A stretch of 64,000 nucleotides of DNA from DASZUK01 sp963844575. Its GTDB lineage: Bacteria > Actinomycetota > Acidimicrobiia > Acidimicrobiales > RAAP-2. Within the stretch, counting starts at the first letter, position 1. Each line of letters opens with the position of its first letter. The translations under genes and the position numbers were made by a program. Where the stretch lies: NCBI GenBank assembly GCA_963844575.1, contig CAWJOU010000005.1, forward strand, positions 1,488,001 to 1,552,000, in the 5' to 3' direction. The notes below the pieces were generated by a model, which was not told the origin of the DNA, did no database searches, and worked only from the letters and a program-made list of their open reading frames with translations. Positions 23,980 through 33,027 of this stretch are shown here, in pieces.

Positions 23980-25275
23980 ATGGCCTGGGATTTTTCGACC
24001 GAGCCGGAGTTCGAGGCGCAGCTCGACTGGATGCGTGGCTTCCTGCGGGAGGAGGTCATGCCGCTCGAGACGCTCGACCTCACGCACGACCAGGTGCTCA
24101 CGGCCATCGAGCCGATGCAGGCCGAGGTGAAGCGCCAGGGGCTGTGGGCGGCCCACCTGTCGCCCGAGCTCGGCGGCATGGGCTTCGGTCAGCTCCGCCT
24201 CGGCCTGATGCACGAGATCCTCGGCCAGTCGCCGTACGGGCCGGTCGTCTTCGGCAACAACGCCCCGGACTCGGGCAACGCGGAGCTGCTGGCCATCGGC
24301 ATCGAGGCGACCGGCCGCCAGGACCAGCGGGAGCAGTGGCTGCAGCCGCTGCTCGACGGCCGGCTCCGCAGCGGCTTCTCGATGACGGAGCCGAACACCG
24401 CTGGCTCCGACCCGACGTTGCTGTCGACCCGAGCCGTCCGCGACGGCGACGAGTACGTCATCAACGGGCGGAAGTGGTTCACGACGAACGCGTCGGTGGC
24501 CGACTTCCTGATCGTCATGGCCGTCACGAACCCGGACGTCCACCCGTACCAGGGGTCGTCGATGATCCTCGTGCCGGTCGACACGCCGGGGCTCACCGTC
24601 GTCCGGGACGTCCCGACGATGGACCACATCGGCCGGCCGTTCGCGACGTTCGGCAACCACGCGGAGGTCGAGTACCGCGACGTCCGCGTTCCGGTGACGA
24701 ACGTCATCGGCCGGGAGGGCGAGGGGTTCCAGCTGGCCCAGGCCCGCCTCGGGCCCGGCCGGATCCACCACTGCATGCGCTGGCTCGGCCAGTCGCGCCG
24801 GGCCTTCGACATGCTGTGCGAGCGGGCGGTCTCCCGCTACGCCCACGGGTCGCTCTTGTCGGAGAAGCAGACGATCCAGAACTGGGTGGCCGACTCGCTG
24901 GCCGAGATGACCGCGGCCCGGCTGATGACGCTGCAGGCGGCCTGGAAGATGGACCGGGAGGGTGCGGCGGCCGCCCGCGTCGAGATCGCCATGATCAAGT
25001 ACTACGGCGCCGGCGTCCTCTACAACGTGATCGACCGGGCGATCCAGGTCTACGGGGCGCTCGGCTACTCCGCCGACCTGCCGCTCGAGCACATGTACCG
25101 CGCCGCCCGCGCCGCCCGCATCTACGACGGGCCCGACGAGGTCCACCGCCAGACCGTCGCCCGCCGGACGCTGCGCAACTACACCGCGACGGACGTGCCG
25201 ACCGAGCACATCCCCACCCGCGAGGTCGAGGCCCGGCGCAAGTTCGCCGACCTGCTCGCCACGTTTACGGGCTGA
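23980..25275 (+). CDS. Acyl-CoA dehydrogenase, ACAD10/11-like
   Basis: 431 residues. FAD-linked alpha,beta-dehydrogenation of an acyl-CoA. SGFSMTEPNTAGSDP and GRKWFTTNAS bind FAD/substrate; IQVYGALGYSADLPLEHMYRAARAARIYDGPDEVHRQTVARR is the C-terminal signature, with Asp/Glu in GPDEV where the ACAD10/11 branch places its base. ATG 23980 is preceded by GAGGGAGAGA. Divergent from bioB across ~80 bases. Probably part of fatty-acid or branched-acid beta-oxidation; the exact substrate cannot be told. Confidence 0.87.
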   Translation: MAWDFSTEPEFEAQLDWMRGFLREEVMPLETLDLTHDQVLTAIEPMQAEVKRQGLWAAHLSPELGGMGFGQLRLGLMHEILGQSPYGPVVFGNNAPDSGNAELLAIGIEATGRQDQREQWLQPLLDGRLRSGFSMTEPNTAGSDPTLLSTRAVRDGDEYVINGRKWFTTNASVADFLIVMAVTNPDVHPYQGSSMILVPVDTPGLTVVRDVPTMDHIGRPFATFGNHAEVEYRDVRVPVTNVIGREGEGFQLAQARLGPGRIHHCMRWLGQSRRAFDMLCERAVSRYAHGSLLSEKQTIQNWVADSLAEMTAARLMTLQAAWKMDREGAAAARVEIAMIKYYGAGVLYNVIDRAIQVYGALGYSADLPLEHMYRAARAARIYDGPDEVHRQTVARRTLRNYTATDVPTEHIPTREVEARRKFADLLATFTG

Positions 25276-25323
25276 ACGGCACTGGATGACCCGCCCGGGT
25301 AGACCAGGGGCCGATGGGACCTA

Positions 25324-25345
25324 GTGTACGTCATTTGGTGTACGT
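25324..25345 (+). promoter_or_regulatory. GTGTACGT direct repeat over the toxin-antitoxin promoter
   Basis: GTGTACGT occurs at 25324-25331 and 25338-25345. The second copy overlaps a candidate -10 element, TACGTT (25341-25346), six bases before the antitoxin ATG, again fitting a leaderless transcript. Likely operator of the antitoxin-toxin complex (inferred). Confidence 0.45.
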
Positions 25346-25352
25346 TAGATCT

Positions 25353-25631
25353 ATGACGGCGAAGACGGAACGACTGAACCTCCGCCTCACTCCGGACCAG
25401 GACGCGGTGCTCCGCACGGCGGCCGAGGCTCGGGGGGAGTCGGCCAGTGAGTACGTCCTCCGGAACGCCGTCGAGGCCGCCGAGATCGACCTGGCCGACC
25501 GACGGGCGTTCGTGGTGGATGACGCCGCGTGGCGCGAGCTCGCCGAGCTCCTCTCGGCCCCGACGACGATGCCCGAACCCATGAAGAGGCTGCTCGCCGA
25601 TCCGACCGTGCTGGACGAGCCCAGTCGGTGA
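25353..25631 (+). CDS. tacA: DUF1778 ribbon-helix-helix antitoxin (TacA-like)
   Basis: 92 residues. N-terminal TERLNLRLTPDQDAVLRTAAEARGESASEYVLRNAVEAA is the DUF1778 ribbon-helix-helix; the C-terminal half (FVVDDAAWRELAELLSAP) is the region that neutralises the partner acetyltransferase in TacA family proteins. ATG 25353 is chosen by the promoter spacing and the conserved beginning of the domain. Overlaps the toxin start by four bases. Confidence 0.87.
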   Translation: MTAKTERLNLRLTPDQDAVLRTAAEARGESASEYVLRNAVEAAEIDLADRRAFVVDDAAWRELAELLSAPTTMPEPMKRLLADPTVLDEPSR

Positions 25632-26113
25632 GCTACGCCGGCCCGGAGTTGCTGGCCGGCCACCACCTGTTGGTCGGGTTCGACTGTGGCCGGCCGGCGC
25701 TCGACGACTGGCTCGTTCGTCGGGCGCCGACCAACCAGCAGACCGGGACGACCCGCACCTGGGTCGTCACCGAGCGTGGCTCCTCTCGCGTGGTGGCGTT
25801 CTACGCGTCGTGCACCGCGTCCGTGCTCCGCCGGACGGCCCCGACCCCCTTTGGGCGGCGCCAGCCGGCCGAGATCCCCGCGGTCCTTCTCGCTCGCATG
25901 GCGGTCGACTCGGAACACCGGGGGCGCGGCCTCGGTGCGGCGCTGCTCAAGCACTTCATGCTGAAGGCCATGCAGGTCTCGGCGTCGATCGGCGTTCGTG
26001 TACTGCTCGTGCACGCCAAGGACGACGAGGCGAAGGGTTTCTACGAGCACTACGGGTTCGTCGGGTCGCCGGTCGACCCGCTGACCATGATGATGCTCGT
26101 CGACCCGTCGTAG
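25628..26113 (+). CDS. tacT: GNAT acetyltransferase toxin (TacT-like)
   Basis: 161-residue single GNAT domain. Acetyl-CoA-binding loop RMAVDSEHRGRGLGAALL near residues 90-107 and the C-terminal FYEHYGF with the conserved tyrosine are present. TacT-type toxins acetylate the amino group of charged tRNAs and stop translation; the DUF1778 neighbour makes that assignment strong. GTG start overlaps the antitoxin stop (GTGA). Stops 13 bases before the convergent glycosylase gene. Confidence 0.87.
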   Translation: MSYAGPELLAGHHLLVGFDCGRPALDDWLVRRAPTNQQTGTTRTWVVTERGSSRVVAFYASCTASVLRRTAPTPFGRRQPAEIPAVLLARMAVDSEHRGRGLGAALLKHFMLKAMQVSASIGVRVLLVHAKDDEAKGFYEHYGFVGSPVDPLTMMMLVDPS

Positions 26114-26126
26114 CTGGGCGGCGGTC

Positions 26127-26999
26127 CTAGCGGAGAAGGCGGGAGAGCCGCCGGTCGGCGAGCACCCGGCCGCCGGTCTGGCAGCGCGTGCAGTAGACGA
26201 TCTCGTACGACTCGTACGAGATGCGCTTGAGCTCCTCGGCACAGCGCGGGCACGGGAGGCCGGCTCGACGGTGGACCAGGAAGCGGTCGCCGAGCTTGGC
26301 GTCGGAGAGCGCGCCCGTCCGCTGCCGTTCGCTGACGAGCGCCTCGTCCATCACCGTCCGGATGGCGTCGAGGAGGTGGCTCCGGTCGTTCCCGTCCAGC
26401 CCGCTGAGGGAGGCGAACGGCGAGATGCCCGCCCGATTGAGCGCGTCGTCGGCGTAGCCACGGCCGATACCGGCGACGACGTGCTGGTCGCGTAGCCACG
26501 TGTGCAGGCGCCGGTTGCTCGCGCCGTCGGCCATCAGCTCGGCGAACGCCGGGTCGTAGACGTCCGGGCCGAGCGCGGCCAGCGGCCCGTCGTCGCCGGG
26601 GCCGAGGACCCACCAGCCAGCCTTGCGCTGGCTGCCGTGCTCCCGGAACAGCAGGCCGACCGGGCCGCCGGCGTCATCCGTGTCGTCGCCCTCGCGGGCG
26701 GTGAAGATCCAGCGGACGACCGAGCCGCGCGGCTTCGTCGCCTTCGGCGGCGGCTCGAGGTCGAGCCGGCCGCCCTGGGAGAGGTGGAACGCCACGCGGA
26801 GACCGTCGCCGAAGTCCATCACGTCGTACTTGCCCCGCCGTCCGACGCCGACGAGGGTCCGGCCGATCAGATCGCCGGCCGGCGGATCGGCCGTCTTCAG
26901 GCCGGTAAAGCCGAGTGGTTCGTACCGTTCGAGCGCCCGGCCGGCCAACGCGGCGTCGAGCCGCTCGGCGAGCGCCTGCATCTCGGGGATCTCCGGCAC
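26127..26999 (-). CDS. Fpg/Nei-family DNA glycosylase
   Basis: 290 residues. The mature N-terminus PEIPEMQ gives the catalytic Pro and following Glu; GRRGKYDVM carries the hairpin lysine near residue 57; GRGYADDALNRAGISPF belongs to the helix-two-turn-helix; a C-terminal zinc finger has CPRC and CTRCQTGGR with the conserved arginine. Excises oxidised bases and nicks the abasic site. The family branch (Fpg or Nei-like) cannot be settled by eye. GTG start. Confidence 0.88.
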   Translation of the reverse strand: MPEIPEMQALAERLDAALAGRALERYEPLGFTGLKTADPPAGDLIGRTLVGVGRRGKYDVMDFGDGLRVAFHLSQGGRLDLEPPPKATKPRGSVVRWIFTAREGDDTDDAGGPVGLLFREHGSQRKAGWWVLGPGDDGPLAALGPDVYDPAFAELMADGASNRRLHTWLRDQHVVAGIGRGYADDALNRAGISPFASLSGLDGNDRSHLLDAIRTVMDEALVSERQRTGALSDAKLGDRFLVHRRAGLPCPRCAEELKRISYESYEIVYCTRCQTGGRVLADRRLSRLLR

Positions 27000-27008
27000 G
27001 CCATCAGG

Positions 27009-28202
27009 CTAGGCGGCCGTGAATCGAACCGGGGCCTTCCGGATGCCGGCGATCACCGGGCTCGGTGCCCGCTCGACCGGGCCGGCCGGTTCGATCGCCG
27101 CGAAGCGGTCGAGCAACGCGTCGAGGACGACCCGCCCCTCCAGCCGGGCCAGCGCCGCGCCGAGACAGAAGTGTGGGCCGAAGCCGAAGCTGAGGTGCGG
27201 GTTCGGATCACGGCCGACGTCCAGCCGATCGGCGGTGTCGCCGAAGACGGCCTCGTCGCGGTTGGCCGCGGCGTAGACGAGCAGGACCGGCTCGCCGGCC
27301 GCCACCAGCTGGCCCCGCAGCTCGACGTCGCGGGTGGCCGTCCGCAGGAACGAGATCACCGGCGTCGTCCATCGCAGTAGCTCCTCGACCGCGGTCGGCA
27401 CGAGCGCCCGGTCGTCGCGCAGCCGCGCCCACTGCGCCGGCTCGTCGGCCAGCGCGAGCAGGCCGCCGGAGAGCAGGTTGCGCGTCGTCTCGTTGCCGGC
27501 GACGAGCAACTGGACGAGGAACATCGCCAGCTCGTCGTCGCGCAGCTCGTCGCCGTCGACCGCGGCGGTGGCGATCGCCGAGATGACGTCGTCGCGTGGC
27601 GCCGCCCGCCGGGCCTTCGCCGTCCCGACGAGGAACTCCCACATCTCGAGCTGGAGCGCGGCGATCTTCTCCGGCGGCCAGTCGACCGCCCCGGGGATGA
27701 CCGCCTCCGACCATTCGTAGAAGCGCGGCCACTCGCCGCCGTCGACGCCGAGCAGGTGGCAGATGACCTGGAGCGGGAACGGCACGGAGAGCGCCGGGAG
27801 CAGGTCGACCGGGGTCCCCGGTTCGATCCCGTCGATCAGCCGCCGAGCGTGGTCGCGTACCGCCGCCTCCAGGTCGCGGATGACCGTCGGCTTGAACCCC
27901 GGCTGGACCAGTCGCCGGTAGCGGGTGTGCGCCGGCGGGTCGGTGTGCATCATCGTCGGCGGCGTCGCGTGCTCGACGCCGATCTCTTGGACGAGGATCC
28001 CCTGCCGGCTGCAGAACGTCTGCGGGTCGGCCCCGGCGTGCTGGACCTCCGGGTGGGTCGTCAGCGCCCAGAAGCCGTGCTCGGCGTTCCAGGCCACCGG
28101 CGCTTCCGCCCGCAGCCGGGCGTAGAGCGGGAACGGGTCGCCGGCGTACAGCGACGGGTCCGTGAGGCCGGCCGCCAGCGCCTCGCCGGGGCGCGGCGTC
28201 AC
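27009..28202 (-). CDS. Cytochrome P450
   Basis: 397 residues. I-helix LLVAGNETTRN near residue 236, ExxR in EELLRW near 282, and heme-ligand loop FGFGPHFCLGAAL near 345-357. HTDPPAHTRYRRLVQPGF is typical of actinobacterial soluble class I P450s, which need ferredoxin and a reductase; none is encoded nearby. Follows a cupin gene on the same strand by 57 bases. CYP family and substrate cannot be assigned; steroid-related CYP125/142-type oxidation is possible given the locus but unproven. Confidence 0.9.
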   Translation of the reverse strand: MTPRPGEALAAGLTDPSLYAGDPFPLYARLRAEAPVAWNAEHGFWALTTHPEVQHAGADPQTFCSRQGILVQEIGVEHATPPTMMHTDPPAHTRYRRLVQPGFKPTVIRDLEAAVRDHARRLIDGIEPGTPVDLLPALSVPFPLQVICHLLGVDGGEWPRFYEWSEAVIPGAVDWPPEKIAALQLEMWEFLVGTAKARRAAPRDDVISAIATAAVDGDELRDDELAMFLVQLLVAGNETTRNLLSGGLLALADEPAQWARLRDDRALVPTAVEELLRWTTPVISFLRTATRDVELRGQLVAAGEPVLLVYAAANRDEAVFGDTADRLDVGRDPNPHLSFGFGPHFCLGAALARLEGRVVLDALLDRFAAIEPAGPVERAPSPVIAGIRKAPVRFTAA

Positions 28203-28259
28203 GGCCGCCGTCCGTTCATGGCGCGCTCCTTGTCCGGCACCGCGGTCGGGAGCCGCCGC

Positions 28260-28727
28260 TCAGACGATCAGCCCGTTCGGACGGGGCTTGCCCTCGGCTT
28301 CGAGTAGGGCGTAGTACGCGGCCAGCGTGCCCGGGCCATCCATCACGCTCTCGACATTGCCGTCCGCGTCCAGGTTGAGCAGCGCGCCCTCGATGACGAA
28401 CAGGACGTCCGTCACGCCGGTGTTCTCCGCCGGCACGTCGAGCGTGTGCACCGAGCTCGCCGGCTCGTAGATGTACGAGCCGGCCGTCGAGTAGAAGTCG
28501 TACTCCAGGTAGTGCCACCGGCCGGCCAGCGTGTACCCGTCGACCGGTCCCGTGTGCCGGTGGACCTGGAGGCGGACGCCCGGCTCGAACCGGTTGAGGA
28601 TGACCCACGTGCCGTGGAGCGAGTCGTAGCGGACGACCTTCAGGCCGACTCCCGTTCCCGTCTCGGCGATGAGCGCGTCGTCCTCGCCGACGTGGCGAAC
28701 GACGTCGTCGGATGCGGTGGTCGTCAT
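28260..28727 (-). CDS. Cupin-fold protein
   Basis: 155 residues of a single cupin barrel. VHRHTGPVDGYTLAGRWHYLEYD near residues 70-90 has the His-rich metal-binding strand, and SVHTL a further His. Resembles 2,4'-dihydroxyacetophenone dioxygenase-like cupins, which would make it a non-heme Fe oxygenase; this is family resemblance only. ATG 28727 is preceded by AGGGGGG. Upstream of the P450 gene, probably co-transcribed. Confidence 0.78.
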   Translation of the reverse strand: MTTTASDDVVRHVGEDDALIAETGTGVGLKVVRYDSLHGTWVILNRFEPGVRLQVHRHTGPVDGYTLAGRWHYLEYDFYSTAGSYIYEPASSVHTLDVPAENTGVTDVLFVIEGALLNLDADGNVESVMDGPGTLAAYYALLEAEGKPRPNGLIV

Positions 28728-28823
28728 CGTGGTCCCCCCTTGCGGCTCGCTCGACGGGCGGACGACCCGTCGGGCCGCCAGTATGCCAGGGCCGTCGGAC
28801 CGGACCGGCACCGCGGCCGACGT

Positions 28824-29813
28824 TCAGCCGCCCTCCGCCAGCCGGTAGCACCGCCGGGCCTGGCGGACGCCCTCGACGGCGACGACCGCCGCCACGACCG
28901 CCGCGGCGGCGATCGGTCCGGCCCAGTCTCGTAAGGGGGAGACGACCGCCTCGTACGATCCGGCCGCTGGCGCGGCCGGATCGATCCCGAGAGCGATGGC
29001 CCAGGTCGCGATGGCCGCCGCCAGCAGTGCGGCCGTGGCAGCCAAGAACCCGCTGATCGCCGCGTGGTCGCGGAGGGTGGGTACCGAGAGTCCCCGGCGG
29101 CCGGCCGTCACGGCCAGGGCGACCGCCGAGAGCAGGAGGAGCCCCAGGAGGGCCAGTGCCCCGCCGGCCAGCAACGCCGGCGCCAATCGTCCGTGGGTGG
29201 CCAGGGGTCCATGGGCGATGCCCAGGGCCAGCGCTGCCACGGCACAGGCCGGCGGAGCCCACCAGAGCAGGCGGAGCCCCCAGTCCCCTCGGGGCAGCTC
29301 CGTCCGGAGCCCGAACCAGCCGGTGCCGAGGGCCGTCGCCGCCAGCACCGTCAGGATCAGGATCGTGAACCCGGCGTCCAACGTCACCCGGCCGGCCAGG
29401 ACCAGCCCCGACCACGCGCCGGGAGCCAGTTCGTACCGGCCCGGTGCGAACTGGTGCCACGGCCCGACGATGTGGCTCCTGTCGCCGGTATGGGTCATCA
29501 CGGCCACTCCCAGCATCACGAGCACGACCGTCGCCACCGCGCTCGTCGCCAGGCCGGCCGACGCCCGGCGGCGCAGCCCGGCCGGTATCGGCGGCAGGCC
29601 GGCCCCGCGGAGGCGGGCGTCCACCGCGCCGCGCAACAGGCTGGCCGCCAGCCGGCCCCGACCTCGACCGTCGGCCCGCAGGTCGGTGCAGACCTGCACC
29701 AGCTCGTCGCCGTAGCGGTCCCGCCACCACGGCGGGTAGCACGCCAGCACCCGGGCCCATGCCTTCTGCCCGGCCTTCAGCCGGGCGCCCTCGTCTGGCC
29801 CCCCGGCCCTCAC
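28824..29813 (-). CDS. Multi-pass membrane protein paired with a PadR regulator
   Basis: 329 residues. The cytoplasmic N-terminus YPPWWRDRYGDELVQVCTDL is a motif that recurs in membrane proteins encoded just after PadR regulators; eight or so hydrophobic segments follow. Its start overlaps the padR stop by four bases, so translation is coupled. Role unknown; the usual guess is a membrane-stress or permease-like protein. Confidence 0.75.
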   Translation of the reverse strand: MRAGGPDEGARLKAGQKAWARVLACYPPWWRDRYGDELVQVCTDLRADGRGRGRLAASLLRGAVDARLRGAGLPPIPAGLRRRASAGLATSAVATVVLVMLGVAVMTHTGDRSHIVGPWHQFAPGRYELAPGAWSGLVLAGRVTLDAGFTILILTVLAATALGTGWFGLRTELPRGDWGLRLLWWAPPACAVAALALGIAHGPLATHGRLAPALLAGGALALLGLLLLSAVALAVTAGRRGLSVPTLRDHAAISGFLAATAALLAAAIATWAIALGIDPAAPAAGSYEAVVSPLRDWAGPIAAAAVVAAVVAVEGVRQARRCYRLAEGG

Positions 29814-30118
29814 GAGATCGCCCCGTCCAGCCGGGCCCGGCCGGTCTCGACCACCCGCCGCGCCTCTTCCAGTCGCTCCCCGAGCGCCACCGCCCCGGCC
29901 GCGGTGAGCCGGTACGGCCGCCGCCGGTCCGGGTCGCCGACCGGCTCCACCAGGCCCCGTGTCTCCAGCCGGGCCAGGCAGCCGTACAGGGTCCCCGGCC
30001 CGAGGACCACCCCGGCGAACGTTTCGATGTCCTTGATCAGCGCGTAGCCGTGCTTCGGCCCCGCCGCCAGGCTGGACAGCACCAGGAGGGTCGGGTCGGT
30101 GCCCGGACGGGTCCGCAT
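29810..30118 (-). CDS. PadR-family transcriptional regulator
   Basis: 102 residues. Winged helix: LLVLSSLAAGPKHGYALIKDIE, GPGTLYGCLARLETRGLVEPV, RRRPYRLTAAG. ATG 30118 is chosen over the more distal ATG 30148 because the operator-like palindrome covers the latter. Expected to repress its own two-gene operon until it senses a ligand or stress. Confidence 0.88.
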   Translation of the reverse strand: MRTRPGTDPTLLVLSSLAAGPKHGYALIKDIETFAGVVLGPGTLYGCLARLETRGLVEPVGDPDRRRPYRLTAAGAVALGERLEEARRVVETGRARLDGAIS

Positions 30119-30131
30119 GCCGGCGAGATTA

Positions 30132-30146
30132 GTACGTAATACGTAC
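30132..30146. promoter_or_regulatory. Palindromic operator for PadR
   Basis: GTACGTA-A-TACGTAC, perfect seven-base arms with one central base, 14 bases upstream of the padR start codon. AT-rich for this genome. Most likely the autoregulatory operator. Confidence 0.7.
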
Positions 30147-30164
30147 ATTTTGCCGGGTTGGGCG

Positions 30165-31148
30165 TCAGGCGGTCGGCGCCAGCGCCCGGACCGACTCGGC
30201 CAGGTCGACGCCGACCGGGATGACCATGAGCGCGGGGATCGTCACGCCGTTGGCGACGTACCGGGCGACGTGCTCCCGGCAGGCGGCCGGCGACCCGTGG
30301 ACGACCAGGTCGTCGACGACCTCGTCGGGCACCGCGGCCAGCGCGGCCTTCCGGTCGCCGGCGGCCCATGCGTCCCACATCGGCTGCAGCGCCGGGCCGC
30401 GGCCGAGCCACCGGTGGAGCTCGGCGTACGCGCCGACGTTGAGGTACGTCGTGATCATCCGCCGCGCCACTGCCCGGGCCGCCGCCGCGTCGTCGGTCGG
30501 GATGACGAAGATGCGGGCGACGATCGCCTTGCCCGGTCCGACCTCCGCCGCGGCCGTCGCCACGTCGTCGGCCGACAGCCAGTTCACGATCGCCCCGTCA
30601 CCCTCCCGGCCGGCCAGCCGGAGCATCCCCGACCGCAGCGCGGCGACGTAGATCGGCGGCACCTGCTCCGGCGGCCGCCCGAGGCGGAACCCCTGCACCG
30701 AGAACGTCTCGTACGCCTCCGTTACCTTCTCGCCGGTCAGCGCGGCGCGGAGGAACCGGACCGTGTCGCGGACCCGCTGGTACGGGCGGTCGTACGAGAG
30801 GCCGTTCCACCGCTCGACGATGACGTCCGACGACGCGCCCAGCCCGACCGCGAACCGGCCCGGCGCGGCGTCGGCCAGGCCGGCCACCGTCTGCGCCAGC
30901 AACGCCGGGCCGCGGGTGTACACCGGCGCGATGGCGATCCCGAGCTGCAGCGCCGGCGTCCACGCCGCGGCGAGCGCCAGCGGCGTGAACCCGTCGACGC
31001 CGTCCGACTCGGCCGACCACGCGTCCGTGTAGCCGAGGTCGACCAGCTCGTCGAACCACTCGCGATGGGCGTGCAGCGGGACGCCGGTGAACGGGATCGT
31101 CATCCCGTAGCGGGCGGCCGGCGCGTCGGAGCCGGTAGGCGTGGTCAC
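30165..31148 (-). CDS. LLM-class (F420-type) oxidoreductase
   Basis: 327 residues, luciferase-like monooxygenase fold: MTIPFTGVPLHAHREWFDELVDLGYTDAWSAES at the N-terminus, GIAIAPVYTRGP, RFAVGLGASSDVIVERWNG, and PPIYVAALRSGM. Different subfamily from the 5435-6574 product. GTG 31148 starts VTTPTG; the much longer open frame upstream is not coding. Probably uses reduced F420, which this lineage is expected to make. Transcribed towards padR with only 46 bases between. Confidence 0.83.
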   Translation of the reverse strand: MTTPTGSDAPAARYGMTIPFTGVPLHAHREWFDELVDLGYTDAWSAESDGVDGFTPLALAAAWTPALQLGIAIAPVYTRGPALLAQTVAGLADAAPGRFAVGLGASSDVIVERWNGLSYDRPYQRVRDTVRFLRAALTGEKVTEAYETFSVQGFRLGRPPEQVPPIYVAALRSGMLRLAGREGDGAIVNWLSADDVATAAAEVGPGKAIVARIFVIPTDDAAAARAVARRMITTYLNVGAYAELHRWLGRGPALQPMWDAWAAGDRKAALAAVPDEVVDDLVVHGSPAACREHVARYVANGVTIPALMVIPVGVDLAESVRALAPTA

Positions 31149-31258
31149 GGACGTCACTGTTGCACGGCGGCTCGCCGGCTGCCCGGCGAGCGCGGCCCGT
31201 CCGGCGAGGTTCGGGCGCGGCTCGGTCCGGGTGGTCGCCGGTTCAGGTGCCGGTGCGG

Positions 31259-32074
31259 TCAGGTGCCGTAGTTCGCGCCGGTCGACGGCGGCGGCTCGAT
31301 GCCGCAGCGTCGCATGCCGTCTTCGACCCGGTCGATGATGGCGCGCAGCACCGCCACCCGGCCGAACCGCTTCTGCTCGGCCGCGATGACGTCCCACGGC
31401 GCGTCCGGGTGGTCGGTGGCGGCCAGCATGTCCTCGACCGCCGCTTCGTACTCCGCCCGCTGCCCACGGTTCCGCCAGTCGTCGTCGGTCAGCTTCCACC
31501 GCTTGAGCGGGTCCTGCCGGCGAGCCTCGAACCGCTCGAGCTGCTCGTCGTCGGAGATGTGCAGCCAGAGCTTGACGAGGACCATCCCGTCGGCGACGAG
31601 CGACGTCTCGTAGTCGGTGATCTCGTCGTACGCCCGCCGCCACTGCGCCTCGGTGGCGAACCCCTCGACCCGTTCGACGAGGACGCGCCCGTACCACGAC
31701 CGGTCGAGCACGGCCATCCCACCCCACCCCGGGAGAGCCGCGGCGAACCGCAGCAGGTACTGATGGCGAAGCTCGTCCGGCGTCGGCACGCCGAACTCGG
31801 CCACCCGGACGTGCCGAGGGTCGAGCGGCGCCACGAGCCGCTTGATCGCCCCACCCTTGCCGGCCGCGTCCCAGCCCTCGAACAGCACGCAGACCGGTGG
31901 CCCGAACCGGCCGCCATGGTGGGCACGGTTGAGCGAACCGGCGTCCACGAGGCCGGCGTTGACGAGCCGGAGATGGAGGAGCCGACGCTGCGCGGCCGCC
32001 AGCTGCGCCGCACCGTCCTTCCCACTCAACCGGGCCGACAGATCGACCGCGTCGAGCCGCGACGGAACCGTCAT
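31259..32074 (-). CDS. ppk2: Polyphosphate kinase 2 family protein
   Basis: 271 residues. Walker A FEGWDAAGKGGAIKRL near residue 65, lid RSWYGRVLVERVEG following VLDRSWY near 122, and KLWLHIS...QLERF.ARRQDPLKRWK with conserved Lys/Arg. Transfers phosphate between polyphosphate and nucleotides; which direction and nucleotide cannot be told. Likely co-transcribed with neighbouring minus-strand genes but ~110 bases from the oxidoreductase. Confidence 0.9.
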   Translation of the reverse strand: MTVPSRLDAVDLSARLSGKDGAAQLAAAQRRLLHLRLVNAGLVDAGSLNRAHHGGRFGPPVCVLFEGWDAAGKGGAIKRLVAPLDPRHVRVAEFGVPTPDELRHQYLLRFAAALPGWGGMAVLDRSWYGRVLVERVEGFATEAQWRRAYDEITDYETSLVADGMVLVKLWLHISDDEQLERFEARRQDPLKRWKLTDDDWRNRGQRAEYEAAVEDMLAATDHPDAPWDVIAAEQKRFGRVAVLRAIIDRVEDGMRRCGIEPPPSTGANYGT

Positions 32075-32131
32075 CCGCGATGGTCCGGCTGGTGGTAGGG
32101 CGATCAGGCCGTCGAACTTAGACGGTCGAGC

Positions 32132-32908
32132 TCAGGCGGTCGGGATGGGGTCGAGCGACGGCTCCGGCTCGCCCGGCTCCTTGCTCTCCGGGTACCGGGG
32201 GTAGAAGAAGACGTGGGCCACCGCGGCGATCGCCCCACCGACCAGTGGGGCCACGATGAACAGCCAGACCTGGCTGAGCGCCGTCCCACCGACGACGAGG
32301 GCCGGACCGAGGCTCCGGGCCGGGTTGACCGACGTCCCGGTGATCGGGATGCCGATCAGGTGGACGACCGTGAGCGTCAGCCCGATCACCATGCCGGCCG
32401 TCGCCGCATTGGCCATCTTGTCCGTCACGCCGAGGATGACGAAGACGAAGAGCGCGGTGAGGACGACCTCGGCCAGGAACGCGCCGCCGGCGCTGATGTG
32501 GATGAGCGACGCCTTCCCGTAGCCGTCGGCACCGAGCCCGGTCCTCGTCCGGCTGTAGAACGGCGACGCCGAGAACAGCGCCCACAGGAGCAGTGAGCCG
32601 ACGATCCCGCCGGCGAACTGGACGATCCAATAGCCGACCGCCTCGACCGGTCCGATCCGTCGGGCCACGAGCGCGCCGAGCGTGACCGCCGGGTTGACGT
32701 GGCAGCCCGAGATCGGGCCGAGCACGTACGCCAGGCCCAGCAACGTCAGGCCGAACGCCAGCGCCGTGGCCACGACGCCGGCGGCGACGCTGCGACCGTC
32801 GAACTTGAAGCCGGGCCCGAACATGAGCGTCGCCACTCCGACGGCGAAGAAGACCAAGAGAAGCGTTCCTAGGAACTCCGCTGCAAGCTTTCGAACCACC
32901 ACGTCCAC
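32132..32908 (-). CDS. aqpZ: Aquaporin / MIP channel
   Basis: 258 residues, six membrane helices plus two half-helices bearing NPA boxes: CHVNPAVT and TSVNPARSLGPA. The residue before the second NPA region and the short loops suggest a water-type (AqpZ-like) rather than glycerol-facilitating pore. GTG start preceded by GAAAGG. Divergent from the pirin gene. Confidence 0.88.
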   Translation of the reverse strand: MDVVVRKLAAEFLGTLLLVFFAVGVATLMFGPGFKFDGRSVAAGVVATALAFGLTLLGLAYVLGPISGCHVNPAVTLGALVARRIGPVEAVGYWIVQFAGGIVGSLLLWALFSASPFYSRTRTGLGADGYGKASLIHISAGGAFLAEVVLTALFVFVILGVTDKMANAATAGMVIGLTLTVVHLIGIPITGTSVNPARSLGPALVVGGTALSQVWLFIVAPLVGGAIAAVAHVFFYPRYPESKEPGEPEPSLDPIPTA

Positions 32909-33027
32909 CTTTCGTCAGCCGATGGGGCTCCCCCGTTGCCGCCGCGTGTAACGCACTGTCGCCAGCGATTTCGACCCTACTCCGCGGGGTTTATCGACGG
33001 TGGTGATGGTGGGGCGCGGTCCGTACG

